64,000 nucleotides of DNA from JBBDIX01 sp040880235 (GCA_040880235.1 JBBDIX010000084.1:1-64000), one strand, 5' to 3'. Counted from the stretch's first letter, positions 8,121 to 17,428 are shown. Numbers and translations are program-made. Notes: generated by a model not told the origin, from the sequence alone.

Positions 8121-8771
8121 TCAGAGGGCCTGTGGCGAGACGAGCGCCTCGACGGTGACCCGTTCCACGACACGGTCCGCATCGACGAGGTCCTCGCGGC
8201 GGGTGTGCACACGCAGCACCCCGACGGTGAAGAGCCCGGCAGAGGTTGCGCTGGTGACACCGACGGCCGTGTCCTCGACAGCGGTCGAACGGGTGGGATC
8301 GGCCTCCAGACGGGCACAGGCGTCGAGGTAGGGATCCGGTGCAGGCTTGGCGTGGGCCACGTCGTCGGCTCCGATCACCGCCGTCACGAGTGCACGAACC
8401 CCCGCATGGTCGAGCACCCGCTCGACGTGCGCGTGGCTGGACGACGACGCGACGGCCAGCGGGACGCTGCACGCAGCAAGCCGACGGATCGTCTCCTGCG
8501 CGTCGGGATGCACCTGCAGGTCGGTGTCGAGCAGCGCCCGGAACCGGATGCGCAGCCCGTCCCGGAACCGGTCCCGGTCGCCGAGATCCACCCGCCGGGA
8601 GAAGTACGCCCAGTTCTGCGGGAAGGGGTGTCCGATGACCGCGCGGAAGTCGTCGTCGGTGGCGGTGTACCCGTGCTCGTCGAGGGCCTCGGTCCACGCA
8701 CGGCTGGACAGCGACTCGGTGTCGGCGATGGTCCCGTCGCAGTCGAACACCACGGCGTACGGGATCACCAC
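8121..8771 (-). CDS. HAD-superfamily phosphatase (beta-phosphoglucomutase-like subfamily)
   Basis: 216 residues with the HAD motifs in order: DCDGTIADTE (motif I, nucleophile Asp about 10), a cap domain with helical segments, a Ser/Thr motif around VASSSSHAHVERVL, Lys in HAKPAPDPYL, and the motif IV acid in STAVEDTAVGV. This is a phosphatase or phosphomutase of the GS-type/PGM-like subfamily; the substrate cannot be read from sequence. The start GTG at 8771 overlaps the glnE stop by 7 nt; a second GTG at 8768 would give a 4-nt GTGA overlap. Either way it is translationally coupled to glnE. Confidence 0.85.
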   Translation of the reverse strand: MVIPYAVVFDCDGTIADTESLSSRAWTEALDEHGYTATDDDFRAVIGHPFPQNWAYFSRRVDLGDRDRFRDGLRIRFRALLDTDLQVHPDAQETIRRLAACSVPLAVASSSSHAHVERVLDHAGVRALVTAVIGADDVAHAKPAPDPYLDACARLEADPTRSTAVEDTAVGVTSATSAGLFTVGVLRVHTRREDLVDADRVVERVTVEALVSPQAL

Positions 8772-11770
8772 GTTCCCTCGCGCGTGTCCGGGTCGATGCC
8801 GTAGAACAGCTGTTCACACACGCGTCGCACGTGTCGCGAGTGGCGACGCCAGTCCTCCTCGAGCTGCTGCCAGTCTCCGCGCGGATACCCGAGGCTTCGT
8901 GCGAGCACCTCCAGTGCCGTCGATGACGTCGGCAGCACGTCGACGTCGCGATGGCGCAGCAGGTACAGGCGGTTGCGGACCTGGGAGGCGAACCGGTGGC
9001 CGTCACGCAACCAGTCGGCGTCGGCGTGACGCATCAGGTCCGCGTCCTGCAGGGCATCGATCGCCGCCATCGTCGACGGGGTGCGCACCACGGGCACGTC
9101 GTGGTGACGCTGCTGGAGCATCTGGACGGTCCACTCCACGTCGCTCAGACCGCCGGGACCGAGCTTGAGGTGGCGCTCGGCAGGAACTCGACGTGGGATG
9201 CGTTCCTTCTCGATGCGTGCCTTCATGCGTCGCATCGGGCCTGCGGTGTCCTCGGTGGGGTAGGCGAAGGTCGCGGCCTCCTCCACGAAGCGCCGGCCGA
9301 GATCGTCGTCTCCGGCCACCCGTCGGGCCCGCAACAACGCCTGGTGCTCCCAGGGTTCCGCCCAGCGTTCCCAGTAGGCCCGGTAGGACGTGAGCGTGCG
9401 GGACAACGCACCGTTGCGACCCTCCGGTCGCAGGTCTGCGTCGATGTCGAAGGCGGATCCCTCGGCCGTGATGGTCGACAGGGACCGCATGACGTTGCCG
9501 GCGATCTCCAGCGCGAGTCGGTTGGACTGCTCCTCGTCGGCTCCCTCGACGACCTCGTGGACGAACAGCACGTCGAGGTCGGATGCGTAGTTGAGTTCGC
9601 GTCCCCCGAGCTTGCCCATCCCGATGATCGCGAAGCGGAGTCCCAGGTCCTGCGGCCCGGCGAGTCCGAGTGCCTCGACGCGCGACGCAAGCTCGGCATG
9701 CAGGGCACCGACGAGGCAGGCATCGGCCAGTGCCGACAGCTCCTCGCCGACCACTCCGACGGTCACCCCGCCCGACAGGTCGCGCAGCACGAGCCGTAGG
9801 AGTTCGCTGCGCTTGAGGCGCCGCAGTGCCGCGGTGGTGTCCTGCCAGTGCATGCGGGCGAGCGCCATGCGGACCAGTTCCTCACGTGTCCGCGGAGTGT
9901 CTCGAAGCGTGTCGTCCCGCAACCACTCGATCCCGCGAGGCTGACCGACGAGCAGTTCCCCGGCCACGACACTGGTCCCGAGCACCCGGCCGACGAGTTC
10001 CACCGACGCCGGGTTGTCGCGCAACCAGGTCATGAGCTTCTCGGCGGCATTCGCGGACTCCACCAGTTCACGAAACGATGCCAGGCCGGCGTCCGGGTCC
10101 GGGGTGTCCTGCAGGACCTGGAGCATGGCCGGCAGCACCGCACGCACGGTGCGCGACCGGCGCGACAGCCCGCCCGTCAGCCCGCGGACGTGACGCAGGG
10201 CTGCCTGGCCGTCACGAAAGCCCAGTGCCTCGAGACGTTCGCGAGCCGCCTCGTCGCCCATCGCGGTGACCTGACCGGGAACGCTGACCTCCCCGGTCTC
10301 GGCGGGAACGACCGCGTAGGCCTCCAGCAGGGGGCGGTAGAACAGCTTCGCGTGGAGCTCCCGGACCCGGGCCTGGGTCGTGGAGAGTTCACGGAGCATG
10401 GCCTCACGGGCGGGGCCGTCCGGTCCGGCCCGGTACCCCAGTGAGCGGGCCAACCACTCCTGCCGCGCAGGGTCCTCGGGAACCGTGTGGGTGCGTCGCT
10501 CGTGGGCGAGCTGCAGGCGGTGTTCCACGGTCCGCAGCAGCCGGTAGGCCGCGGCGAAGGGTTCGGCGTCGTCCTCGTCGACGTACCCGTTGGCGACCAG
10601 CGCCTCGAGCGTCGGCAGCGTGCCCGTGCAGCGCAGGGACCGGTCGGCCCGTCCGTGCACGAGCTGGAGCAACTGCACGGCGAACTCGATGTCGCGGATG
10701 CCGCCCGGACCGAGCTTGATCTGTCGTTCCCCGTGGCGCACGACCTCAGGCTTGGACTCGATGCGTGACTTCATCTCGCGGATCTCGGCGACCACGCCGG
10801 ACTCGAGCCGTTCCGGCCACACGAAGGGCTCCGCACGCTCCATGAGCTGCCGGCCGAGGTCCAGGTCACCGGCAACGGGACGTGCCTTGAGCATCGCCTG
10901 GAACTCCCACGTACGTGCCCAGCGCTCCCAGTAGGCGACGTACGAGTCGACCGTGCGCGACAGTGCACCGGAGGTGCCCTCGGGTCGCAGCGTCGGATCG
11001 ATCTCGTAGACACGTCCCATGGTCGTGGACGCGTTCAGCAGTTCGAGCAGTCGGGTGAGCACCCCACGGACGTGCTGCGATGCGTGGTCGTCCTGGTCGT
11101 CGATCGGTTCGTGGACGAAGATCACGTCGATGTCGGAGACGTAGTTGAGCTCGTGGCCGCCCAGTTTCCCCATGCCGATGACCGCGACCCGGACGTCGGA
11201 GCGGTGCTCTGCGGCGAACCTCGCCCGGATGCCGGCCAGCGTTCCCGTGAGGACCCCCTCGGCGAGCCGGGACAGCTCCGCCCCGACCTCGTCGAGCGTC
11301 GCCGTCCCGGTCAGGTCCCGCGCGGCGATGTCTGCGGTGGCGGCGCGTCGCACCGCAGCGAGGCCCGCGGCCTGACGGTCCAGGTCGTCGCTCTCGAGCA
11401 CGGCCGCCTTGCAGGCTCGCTCCACGGCGTCGCGATCGACCACGTCGAGGGTGTGGAGCGACTCCAACGCGTCGTCGTACCGGGCGATGAGTTCACCCAG
11501 TGGTCGCGACGCCCCGGCCACCGCCACCACGCGGGTGAGCCATGCCTGGTCGTCGAGCACGGGTCCGAGCCGAGCCGGGTCGCGAGCCAGGCGCACCAGC
11601 ACGTCGGCCGCGTCGTTCGGTTCGGCGGCCTCCGACAGCAGCGCGAGCAGGCGATCTGCCTGGTCCTCGTCATCGAGGAGCCCCGAGGAGGTCAGGTCGT
11701 CGAGGACGCGATCGGGGTCGAGTCCCGCCTGGGCGAGACGCGCCCGCAGCGAGACCGGGCGGCTGACCAC
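8765..11770 (-). CDS. glnE: Bifunctional glutamine synthetase adenylyltransferase/deadenylase
   Basis: 1001 residues, the full length of actinobacterial GlnE. Two nucleotidyltransferase domains are visible, each with the GMGKLGG(H/R)ELNY signature followed by SDIDV or SDLDV (about residues 195-215 and 690-710). Each is followed by a DxDLRPEG-like stretch. One domain removes and the other adds AMP on the glutamine synthetase tyrosine in response to nitrogen status. It starts with GTG one nt after the glnA2 stop, so it is in the same transcript. Its likely target is the GlnA at the left edge of the window, which has the tyrosine, not the adjacent GlnA2. Confidence 0.95.
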   Translation of the reverse strand: MVSRPVSLRARLAQAGLDPDRVLDDLTSSGLLDDEDQADRLLALLSEAAEPNDAADVLVRLARDPARLGPVLDDQAWLTRVVAVAGASRPLGELIARYDDALESLHTLDVVDRDAVERACKAAVLESDDLDRQAAGLAAVRRAATADIAARDLTGTATLDEVGAELSRLAEGVLTGTLAGIRARFAAEHRSDVRVAVIGMGKLGGHELNYVSDIDVIFVHEPIDDQDDHASQHVRGVLTRLLELLNASTTMGRVYEIDPTLRPEGTSGALSRTVDSYVAYWERWARTWEFQAMLKARPVAGDLDLGRQLMERAEPFVWPERLESGVVAEIREMKSRIESKPEVVRHGERQIKLGPGGIRDIEFAVQLLQLVHGRADRSLRCTGTLPTLEALVANGYVDEDDAEPFAAAYRLLRTVEHRLQLAHERRTHTVPEDPARQEWLARSLGYRAGPDGPAREAMLRELSTTQARVRELHAKLFYRPLLEAYAVVPAETGEVSVPGQVTAMGDEAARERLEALGFRDGQAALRHVRGLTGGLSRRSRTVRAVLPAMLQVLQDTPDPDAGLASFRELVESANAAEKLMTWLRDNPASVELVGRVLGTSVVAGELLVGQPRGIEWLRDDTLRDTPRTREELVRMALARMHWQDTTAALRRLKRSELLRLVLRDLSGGVTVGVVGEELSALADACLVGALHAELASRVEALGLAGPQDLGLRFAIIGMGKLGGRELNYASDLDVLFVHEVVEGADEEQSNRLALEIAGNVMRSLSTITAEGSAFDIDADLRPEGRNGALSRTLTSYRAYWERWAEPWEHQALLRARRVAGDDDLGRRFVEEAATFAYPTEDTAGPMRRMKARIEKERIPRRVPAERHLKLGPGGLSDVEWTVQMLQQRHHDVPVVRTPSTMAAIDALQDADLMRHADADWLRDGHRFASQVRNRLYLLRHRDVDVLPTSSTALEVLARSLGYPRGDWQQLEEDWRRHSRHVRRVCEQLFYGIDPDTREGTW

Positions 11771-11771
11771 G

Positions 11772-13118
11772 TCAGAGCAGCGGCAGGTAGCGTTCGAGTT
11801 CGAACGTCGTGACGTGTGCGGAGTACTCGTCCCATTCGCGACGCTTGTTGGCCAGGAAGTAGCTGAACAGGTGCTCGCCGAGCGTCTCCGCGACCAGTTC
11901 GGAGGACTCCATCAGGGCCAGCGCCTCACCCAGGCTCTGCGGCAGCCGTTGGATCCCCGATGCCGCGCGCTCTGCCGGGGTGAGTTCGAAGCTGTTGTCC
12001 TCCTGCTCGGGCGGGAGTTCGTAGCCCTCCTCGATGCCCTTGAGGCCCGCGGACAGCAGGCAGGCGAACGCCAGATACGGGTTGCAGGCCGGATCCGGGG
12101 CGCGATACTCGATCCGGGTCGAGGCGTTCTTGCGGGGCTTGTACATGGGAACCCGGACGAGCGCGCTGCGGTTCGAGTGCCCCCAGGTCACGAACACGGG
12201 GGCCTCGCCGGAGGGCATCGGTCCGTGCAGGCGTGCCGTGAGCCGCTTGTAGGAGTTCACCCACTGGTTGGTGATCGCGGTGAACTCACGTGCGTGACGC
12301 AGTACGCCCGCCGTGAACGACCGGGCCGTGGGCGACAGTCGATACGGGTCCGACGCGTCGTGGAACGCGTTGTTGTCCCCCTCGAACAGGGACAGGTGCA
12401 GGTGCATCGCACTGCCCCACTCGCCCTCGATGGGCTTGGGCATGAACGACGCGTAGATGCCCCGCTGCAGCGCGGTCTCCTTGACCACGAGGCGGAACGT
12501 CATGATGTTGTCGGCCATCGTCAGCGCATCGGCGTAACGCAGGTCGATCTCGTGCTGGGACGGCGCGACCTCGTGGTGTGAGTATTCGACCGAGATGCTC
12601 ATCCGTTCGAGCATGTTGATCGCCTGGCGCCGGAAGTCCTGCTGGACGTCCAGCGGCGTCATGTCGAAGTACGAGCCGTTGTCGAGCGGCTTCGCGCCGT
12701 GGGAGTCCTCGAACAGGAAGAACTCCATCTCCGGGTGCACGTAGAACGTGAACCCCATGTCTGCGGCTCGTTCCAGTGTGCGCTTGAGCACGTAGCGAGG
12801 ATCCGCCGCGAAGGGCTGGCCATCGGGCGTGACGATGTCACAGAACATCCGGGCCACGCCCTGGGACTCAGGACGCCACGGCAGGATCTGGAAGGTGGAC
12901 GCGTCGGGCACGACGAGCATGTCGGCCTCCTGCACGCGTGCGAACCCCTCGATCGAGGAGCCGTCGAACCCGATGCCCTCCGTGAAGGCGTTCTCGAGTT
13001 CCGCGGCAGTGATCGCCACACTCTTGAGGAAGCCGAGCACGTCGGTGAACCACAGGCGGATGAACCGCACGTCGCGTTCCTCGACGGTGCGCAGTACATA
13101 CTCCTGTTGCCTGTCCAC
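11772..13118 (-). CDS. glnA2: Glutamine synthetase type I, GlnA2-like, without adenylylation tyrosine
   Basis: 448 residues with the GS beta-grasp domain (FDGSSIEGF near 51) and catalytic domain (HPEMEFFLF about 130, HEVAPSQHEIDLRY, MHLHLSLF, and the ATP-site segment TWGHSNRSALVRVP). Metal-binding Glu and His residues are in place, so the enzyme looks active. The loop that carries the modified tyrosine in GlnA1 reads EDNSFELTPAE here, with Phe at about 377, so GlnE cannot adenylylate it. The short length resembles mycobacterial GlnA2. GTG at 13118 has GAGGAG five bases upstream. It heads a glnA2-glnE-HAD operon, downstream of amtB on the same strand. Confidence 0.94.
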   Translation of the reverse strand: MDRQQEYVLRTVEERDVRFIRLWFTDVLGFLKSVAITAAELENAFTEGIGFDGSSIEGFARVQEADMLVVPDASTFQILPWRPESQGVARMFCDIVTPDGQPFAADPRYVLKRTLERAADMGFTFYVHPEMEFFLFEDSHGAKPLDNGSYFDMTPLDVQQDFRRQAINMLERMSISVEYSHHEVAPSQHEIDLRYADALTMADNIMTFRLVVKETALQRGIYASFMPKPIEGEWGSAMHLHLSLFEGDNNAFHDASDPYRLSPTARSFTAGVLRHAREFTAITNQWVNSYKRLTARLHGPMPSGEAPVFVTWGHSNRSALVRVPMYKPRKNASTRIEYRAPDPACNPYLAFACLLSAGLKGIEEGYELPPEQEDNSFELTPAERAASGIQRLPQSLGEALALMESSELVAETLGEHLFSYFLANKRREWDEYSAHVTTFELERYLPLL

Positions 13119-13186
13119 CTGCGCTCCTCACGTCCTTGCCGTCAGGGTAGTGGCGACCAGCTCCGGCCACGCGCGAGAAGCGGGGG

Positions 13187-13196
13187 NNNNNNNNNN
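13187..13196. other. Assembly gap (10 N) between amtB and glnA2
   Basis: Contig join of unknown length in the amtB-glnA2 spacer. The flanks CGCGAGAAGCGGG (13172-13184) and CCCGCTTCGCG (13213-13223) are complementary apart from a 2-nt bulge, so the gap sits in the loop of a hairpin, possibly the amtB terminator. Confidence 0.95.
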
Positions 13197-13229
13197 GAAC
13201 GCCCGTGACACGCCCGCTTCGCGATGCGC

Positions 13230-14534
13230 TCAGACGAGTTCGGGGTACCCGGCGACGCCGTGCTCATTGACGTCGAGACCCTCGATCTCCTCCTTCTCGG
13301 AGACTCGCAGCTGCCCGACGGCCTTCAGCGTGCCGAACAGGATCGCCGAGGTGACACCGACCCACGCGATCACGCCGAGGAGGCCGAGCACCTGAGAGAC
13401 GAGCAGGTCCACTCCTCCCCCGTACAGCAGGCCACCGTCGGTCGCCGCGAGCCCGACCCACAGGGTGCCGAGGATCCCGCACGTGCCGTGCACACTGATG
13501 GCACCCACCGGGTCGTCGATCCGCAACCGATCCAGGGTGGTGACCGAGACCGCGACGATCACACCGGCGATGAACCCGACGAGCACCGCCATCCCGTTGC
13601 TGACCGCGTCCGCTCCGGCCGTGATGCCGACCAGTCCCGCGAGGATGCCGTTGGCCATCATGGCGACGTCCCAACGCCCGCCCCGGAAGCGAGTCCAGAA
13701 GGCCGCAGCGACCCCGCCTGCACCACCGGCGAGCGCCGTGGTGACGAGGACCTTCGCGATCAGCGGCCCGTCGAGCGCCAGCACCGATCCACCGTTGAAC
13801 CCGAACCACCCGAAGAACAGCAGCAGGGTCCCGAGGGCGACCAGCGGCATCGAGTGACCCGGGATCGCCCGTGGCCTGCCGTCCGCCGAGTACTTGCCGA
13901 TTCGCGGCCCGAGGACCTTCGCCCCGACGAGTGCAGCGACGCCTCCGACGAGATGGACGATGGTCGACCCCGCGAAGTCCTGGAACCCGAGTTCGGAGAC
14001 CCAGCCGCCGCCCCACGTCCATGCCCCGACGACGGGATAGATCAGGGCGGTCATGACGACGGCGACCACGAGGTAGGCACCGAACTTCATGCGTTCTGCC
14101 ACCGCACCGGACACGATCGTGGCGGCGGTGGCGGCGAACATCGCCTGGAAGGCGAAGTCCATCTCGAGGGTCGCGCCCGGCTCGTACGAACCCCCGAGCA
14201 GGAAGAAGCTGTCGGTGCCGATGAACCCGGCGACCTGGTCGCCGTACATGAGGCCCCACCCGATGGCGTAGTAGGCGAGCATGCCGAGCGAGATGGTCAT
14301 CAGGTTCTTGCCAATGATGTTCGCGGCGTTCTTGGTCCGCGTCATCCCGGCCTCGAGCAGGGTGAACCCGGCGTGCATGATGAACACGAGCACCGTGGCC
14401 AGCATCAGGTACAGCACGAGTGTTGCAAGGGTGAGGTCAGCCAGCTGCTGGCCGACCTCCTGGGCGTGGGCGGGAGCCGCGGTCAGCACCAGCAGCATGC
14501 TCACCACGGTCGCCTGCCTCAGCAGTCGCTTCAC
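13230..14534 (-). CDS. amtB: Ammonium transporter
   Basis: 434 residues from GTG at 14534, preferred because AGGAG lies seven bases upstream; an in-frame ATG at 14549 lacks a ribosome binding site. A cleavable signal peptide ending near APAHA is followed by 11 transmembrane segments. Family signatures are the pore helix with LEAGMTRTKNAANII, the first pore histidine in STIVHLVGG and the second in VHGTCGILGTLWVG. It imports ammonium for the nearby glutamine synthetases. The usual partners glnK (PII) and glnD do not follow; glnA2 follows after a sequence gap. A GlnR-like operator lies about 90-125 bp upstream. Confidence 0.95.
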   Translation of the reverse strand: MKRLLRQATVVSMLLVLTAAPAHAQEVGQQLADLTLATLVLYLMLATVLVFIMHAGFTLLEAGMTRTKNAANIIGKNLMTISLGMLAYYAIGWGLMYGDQVAGFIGTDSFFLLGGSYEPGATLEMDFAFQAMFAATAATIVSGAVAERMKFGAYLVVAVVMTALIYPVVGAWTWGGGWVSELGFQDFAGSTIVHLVGGVAALVGAKVLGPRIGKYSADGRPRAIPGHSMPLVALGTLLLFFGWFGFNGGSVLALDGPLIAKVLVTTALAGGAGGVAAAFWTRFRGGRWDVAMMANGILAGLVGITAGADAVSNGMAVLVGFIAGVIVAVSVTTLDRLRIDDPVGAISVHGTCGILGTLWVGLAATDGGLLYGGGVDLLVSQVLGLLGVIAWVGVTSAILFGTLKAVGQLRVSEKEEIEGLDVNEHGVAGYPELV

Positions 14535-14622
14535 GGATGATCTCCTCATGGTCTGGATCCGGGGACCGGGCAGGGTCACCGGTGGTCGGGGGCCGGTACG
14601 GTCAGGACCCTACGGAGACGCC

Positions 14623-14660
14623 GTTTCCCACCGGTTGTCGTCGCGTTTCCACCAGGTTTC
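14623..14660 (-). promoter_or_regulatory. Candidate GlnR operator, 11-bp-periodic GAAAC boxes, in the amtB/nadE intergenic region
   Basis: Read on the amtB strand, the region is GAAAC-N6-GAAAC-N6-ACAAC-N6-GAAAC: four pentamers with an exact 11-bp period. That is the architecture of the actinobacterial GlnR box (gTnAC-N6-GaAAC units on one DNA face), which activates amtB and glnA under nitrogen limitation. It ends 89 bp upstream of the amtB start and 45 bp upstream of divergent nadE. The a-sites diverge from GTNAC, so the factor assignment is inferred from pattern and context. Confidence 0.6.
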
Positions 14661-14705
14661 GGTTTGCCGTACCCGGCGCGTGCCGGGCCGGTGGAGGGGC
14701 GGCAC

Positions 14706-16451
14706 GTGAGACTCGCACTGGCACAGGTCGCTGCGCGCGTCGGCGACATCGACGGCAACGTGCGCCGCATCCTCGATGCGTGGCGTCGCGCAGCAGGCCT
14801 CGGTGCCGACCTCGTGGTCTTCACCGAACTCACCCTCACGGGATATCCGCCCGAGGACCTGCTCCTCAAGCGCGAGTTCGTGGACGGCAACCTGCTCGCG
14901 CTGGAACGCCTCGCCGACCAGGGACCGCCGGGAACCACCGCCGTGGTCGGACACGTCGGCGCAGGAGCCGGCGACCGCACCGATCGTGAACACTGGGACG
15001 TGGCACTCGCAACTCGCGCCCTGACCAACTCCGCGTCGGTGCTCGCCGACGGGGCGCTGGTGGCCACCTACGACAAGCACCGCCTGCCGAACCATGGGGT
15101 GTTCGACGAGGCTCGGTACTTCCTCTCGTCCGACGAGCCCTGCGTGGTGACCGTCGCCGGCGTGTCCGTCGGCGTGGTCATCTGTGAGGACCTGTGGATC
15201 GAACGGGGACCCGTGCGCGATGCGGTGCAGGCCGGGGCCCAGGTCGTCGCCGTGCTCAACGCCTCACCGTTCCACCGAGGCAAGCGCGCCGAACGCGAAC
15301 GCTGGGTCACCCACCACGCGACGTCATCGGCGGCATGGATCGCGTGGTGCAACGTGGTCGGCGGGCAGGACGACGTCGTCTTCGACGGCGACTCGATGGT
15401 CTGTGATCCGAGCGGCACGATCGTGGCGCGCGGATCACAGTTCGCCGAGGACCTCGTGATCGTCGACGTCGAACCGGCCGGAGCGGGCCCCACGGCCGTG
15501 GCAGGCTCCGTGGACACCAGCACCCACCGACCAGCCGGTGGGGCGACGAGTGCCCCACAGGGCGTCGACCGGCTCGATCCCGTCGGCGAGGTGTGGCACG
15601 CACTGGTCCGGGCAACGCGGGACTACTGCCATCGCAATGGTTTTCTCGACGCCGTCATCGGCCTGTCGGGAGGCATCGACTCCGCCGTGGTCGCGGCCGT
15701 GGCCGTGGATGCCCTGGGTGCCGACCACGTGCTCGGCGTCGGCATGCCGTCTCGCTACTCGTCGGGACACTCCGTGGACGACGCGCGGGACCTCGCCGAG
15801 CGCATCGGCTGCCGCTTCGAACTGCTGCCGATCACCGACATCGTCGCCGCCGCCGGAACGACCCTCGATGGGCTGGTCGCGACCGGCTTCGCCGACCCGA
15901 CGACCTCCTCGACGGGGCCCGGGGCCGGGGTCGCCTACGAGAACCTGCAGTCGCGCGTCCGCGGACTGCTGCTCATGGCGCTGTCCAACGAACACGGGTC
16001 CATCGTGCTGACGACGGGCAACAAGTCGGAGTACGCGGTCGGCTACGCGACGCTCTACGGAGACATGGCCGGCGGTTTCGCTCCCCTGAAGGACGTGCCC
16101 AAGACGCTCGTGTACGAGCTTGCCCACTGGCGCAACCTCGAGCAGGAGGTCATCCCGACCTCGACCATCACGAAGCCTCCTTCCGCGGAACTACGGCCGG
16201 GGCAGGTCGACCTCGACTCGCTGCCGGACTACGGCGTGCTCGACGACATCATCGCGGCCTACGTCGAGGACGACCTCGGCATCGACGCGATCGTCGAGCG
16301 CGGGCATCCGCGCGCACTGGTCCGCGAGATCCTCCAGATGATCGATCGCGCCGAGTACAAGCGGCGTCAGGCGGCGCCCGGTCCGAAGATCACGACGCGC
16401 GCGTTCGGCCGGGACCGGCGGGTACCGATCACCAGCGGGTGGCGCGGGTGA
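14706..16451 (+). CDS. nadE: Glutamine-dependent NAD+ synthetase
   Basis: 581 residues. The N-terminal nitrilase-type glutaminase domain shows the Glu-Lys-Cys triad: VVFTELTLTGYPPEDLLL (Glu about 41), TYDKHRLPN and VVICEDLW (Cys about 160). The C-terminal ammonia-dependent synthetase domain has the ATP-pyrophosphatase loop GLSGGIDSAVV (about 319-329) and TTGNKSEYAVGY. It converts deamido-NAD+ to NAD+ using glutamine. GTG at 14706 has GGAGGGG six bases upstream; the frame is open further up without family homology. It is divergent from amtB and near nadB; glutamine use ties it to nitrogen status. Confidence 0.95.
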   Translation: MRLALAQVAARVGDIDGNVRRILDAWRRAAGLGADLVVFTELTLTGYPPEDLLLKREFVDGNLLALERLADQGPPGTTAVVGHVGAGAGDRTDREHWDVALATRALTNSASVLADGALVATYDKHRLPNHGVFDEARYFLSSDEPCVVTVAGVSVGVVICEDLWIERGPVRDAVQAGAQVVAVLNASPFHRGKRAERERWVTHHATSSAAWIAWCNVVGGQDDVVFDGDSMVCDPSGTIVARGSQFAEDLVIVDVEPAGAGPTAVAGSVDTSTHRPAGGATSAPQGVDRLDPVGEVWHALVRATRDYCHRNGFLDAVIGLSGGIDSAVVAAVAVDALGADHVLGVGMPSRYSSGHSVDDARDLAERIGCRFELLPITDIVAAAGTTLDGLVATGFADPTTSSTGPGAGVAYENLQSRVRGLLLMALSNEHGSIVLTTGNKSEYAVGYATLYGDMAGGFAPLKDVPKTLVYELAHWRNLEQEVIPTSTITKPPSAELRPGQVDLDSLPDYGVLDDIIAAYVEDDLGIDAIVERGHPRALVREILQMIDRAEYKRRQAAPGPKITTRAFGRDRRVPITSGWRG

Positions 16452-16542
16452 CGACTCGCCGGACCCGCTCGCGGGCGGCACACTGGACGGCACACGTCGC
16501 GACACGACGAACCACACGACCCATCGGCGGACAGGGACCGAC

Positions 16543-17352
16543 ATGCGCCTGACCGACGGGCCGGTGAGCATCCACGACCTCACGCTGGCAAAGCAGCGCG
16601 GCGAACGATTCGTGATGATCACGGCCTACGACGCGAACATGGCGGCACTTCTCGACGAGGTCGGTGTGCCGGTCCTGCTCGTGGGTGACTCACTGGGCAT
16701 GGTCGTGCTCGGCCACTCCACCACGCTTCCCGTCACCCTCGACGAGATGATCCACCACACCGCTGCGGTGGCCCGAGGCACCCAGCATGCACTGATCGTC
16801 GCGGACCTGCCGTTCGGCTCCTACCAGAACGGCCCGGTCGATGCCTTCGACGCGTCGACGCGGCTGCTCAAGGAGTCAGGCGCGCACGCGGTCAAGCTCG
16901 AGGGCGGCCGGACCATGGTGGAGACGGTCGGCCACCTCGTCGATCGCGGCATCCCGGTGATGGGACACCTGGGGCTCACGCCGCAGTCCGTGCACCAGTT
17001 CGGAGGATTTCGCGTCCAGGGGCGCGACGAGGCCTCTGCTCGGCAGATCGTGCAGGATGCCGTCGCGCTCACGGACGCCGGCGCGTTCTCGATCGTGCTC
17101 GAGTGCATCCCGGCTGACCTCGCGGACGAGGTGACCGCCGCGGTTGCCGTCCCCACCATCGGGATCGGCGCGGGTGCAGGTACCGACGCGCAGGTCCTCG
17201 TGTGGCACGACCTGCTGGGGCTCACCACCGGCCACCGGCCCCGTTTCGTGAAGGCCTATGCCGACCTGCGGTCCCAGATCTCCGATGCCGTCCGGTCCTT
17301 CCACGCCGAGGTCGCCAACGGCGAGTTCCCCGGTCCCGAGCACCGCTACTGA
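16543..17352 (+). CDS. panB: 3-methyl-2-oxobutanoate hydroxymethyltransferase (ketopantoate hydroxymethyltransferase)
   Basis: 269 residues, the usual PanB length. It is a TIM-barrel enzyme that adds a hydroxymethyl group from methylene-tetrahydrofolate to 3-methyl-2-oxobutanoate, the first step of pantothenate/CoA synthesis. Signatures are MITAYDANMAALLDEVG, VGDSLGMVVLGH (Mg-binding Asp), VADLPFGSYQ, AVKLEGG, and MGHLGLTPQSVHQFGGFRVQG. The start at 16543 has AGGGAC upstream. No panC or panD lies next to it; a 79-residue unknown and nadB follow on the same strand. Confidence 0.96.
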   Translation: MRLTDGPVSIHDLTLAKQRGERFVMITAYDANMAALLDEVGVPVLLVGDSLGMVVLGHSTTLPVTLDEMIHHTAAVARGTQHALIVADLPFGSYQNGPVDAFDASTRLLKESGAHAVKLEGGRTMVETVGHLVDRGIPVMGHLGLTPQSVHQFGGFRVQGRDEASARQIVQDAVALTDAGAFSIVLECIPADLADEVTAAVAVPTIGIGAGAGTDAQVLVWHDLLGLTTGHRPRFVKAYADLRSQISDAVRSFHAEVANGEFPGPEHRY

Positions 17353-17428
17353 CCAGCACGCCGGTCCGGGGATGCGCGCGACGTGCAGTAGCGTTGCCGG
17401 TCGCATCACCCTCGCCGTGGAGATCGAC

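Noticed and set aside
8121..8771. HAD protein as the beta-phosphoglucomutase partner of GH65
   Set aside because: The HxxAW signature of PgmB is absent here and present in the gene at 56813-57475.
14535..14549. ATG at 14549 as the amtB start
   Set aside because: No ribosome site precedes it, while AGGAG inside this stretch is ideally placed for GTG at 14534.
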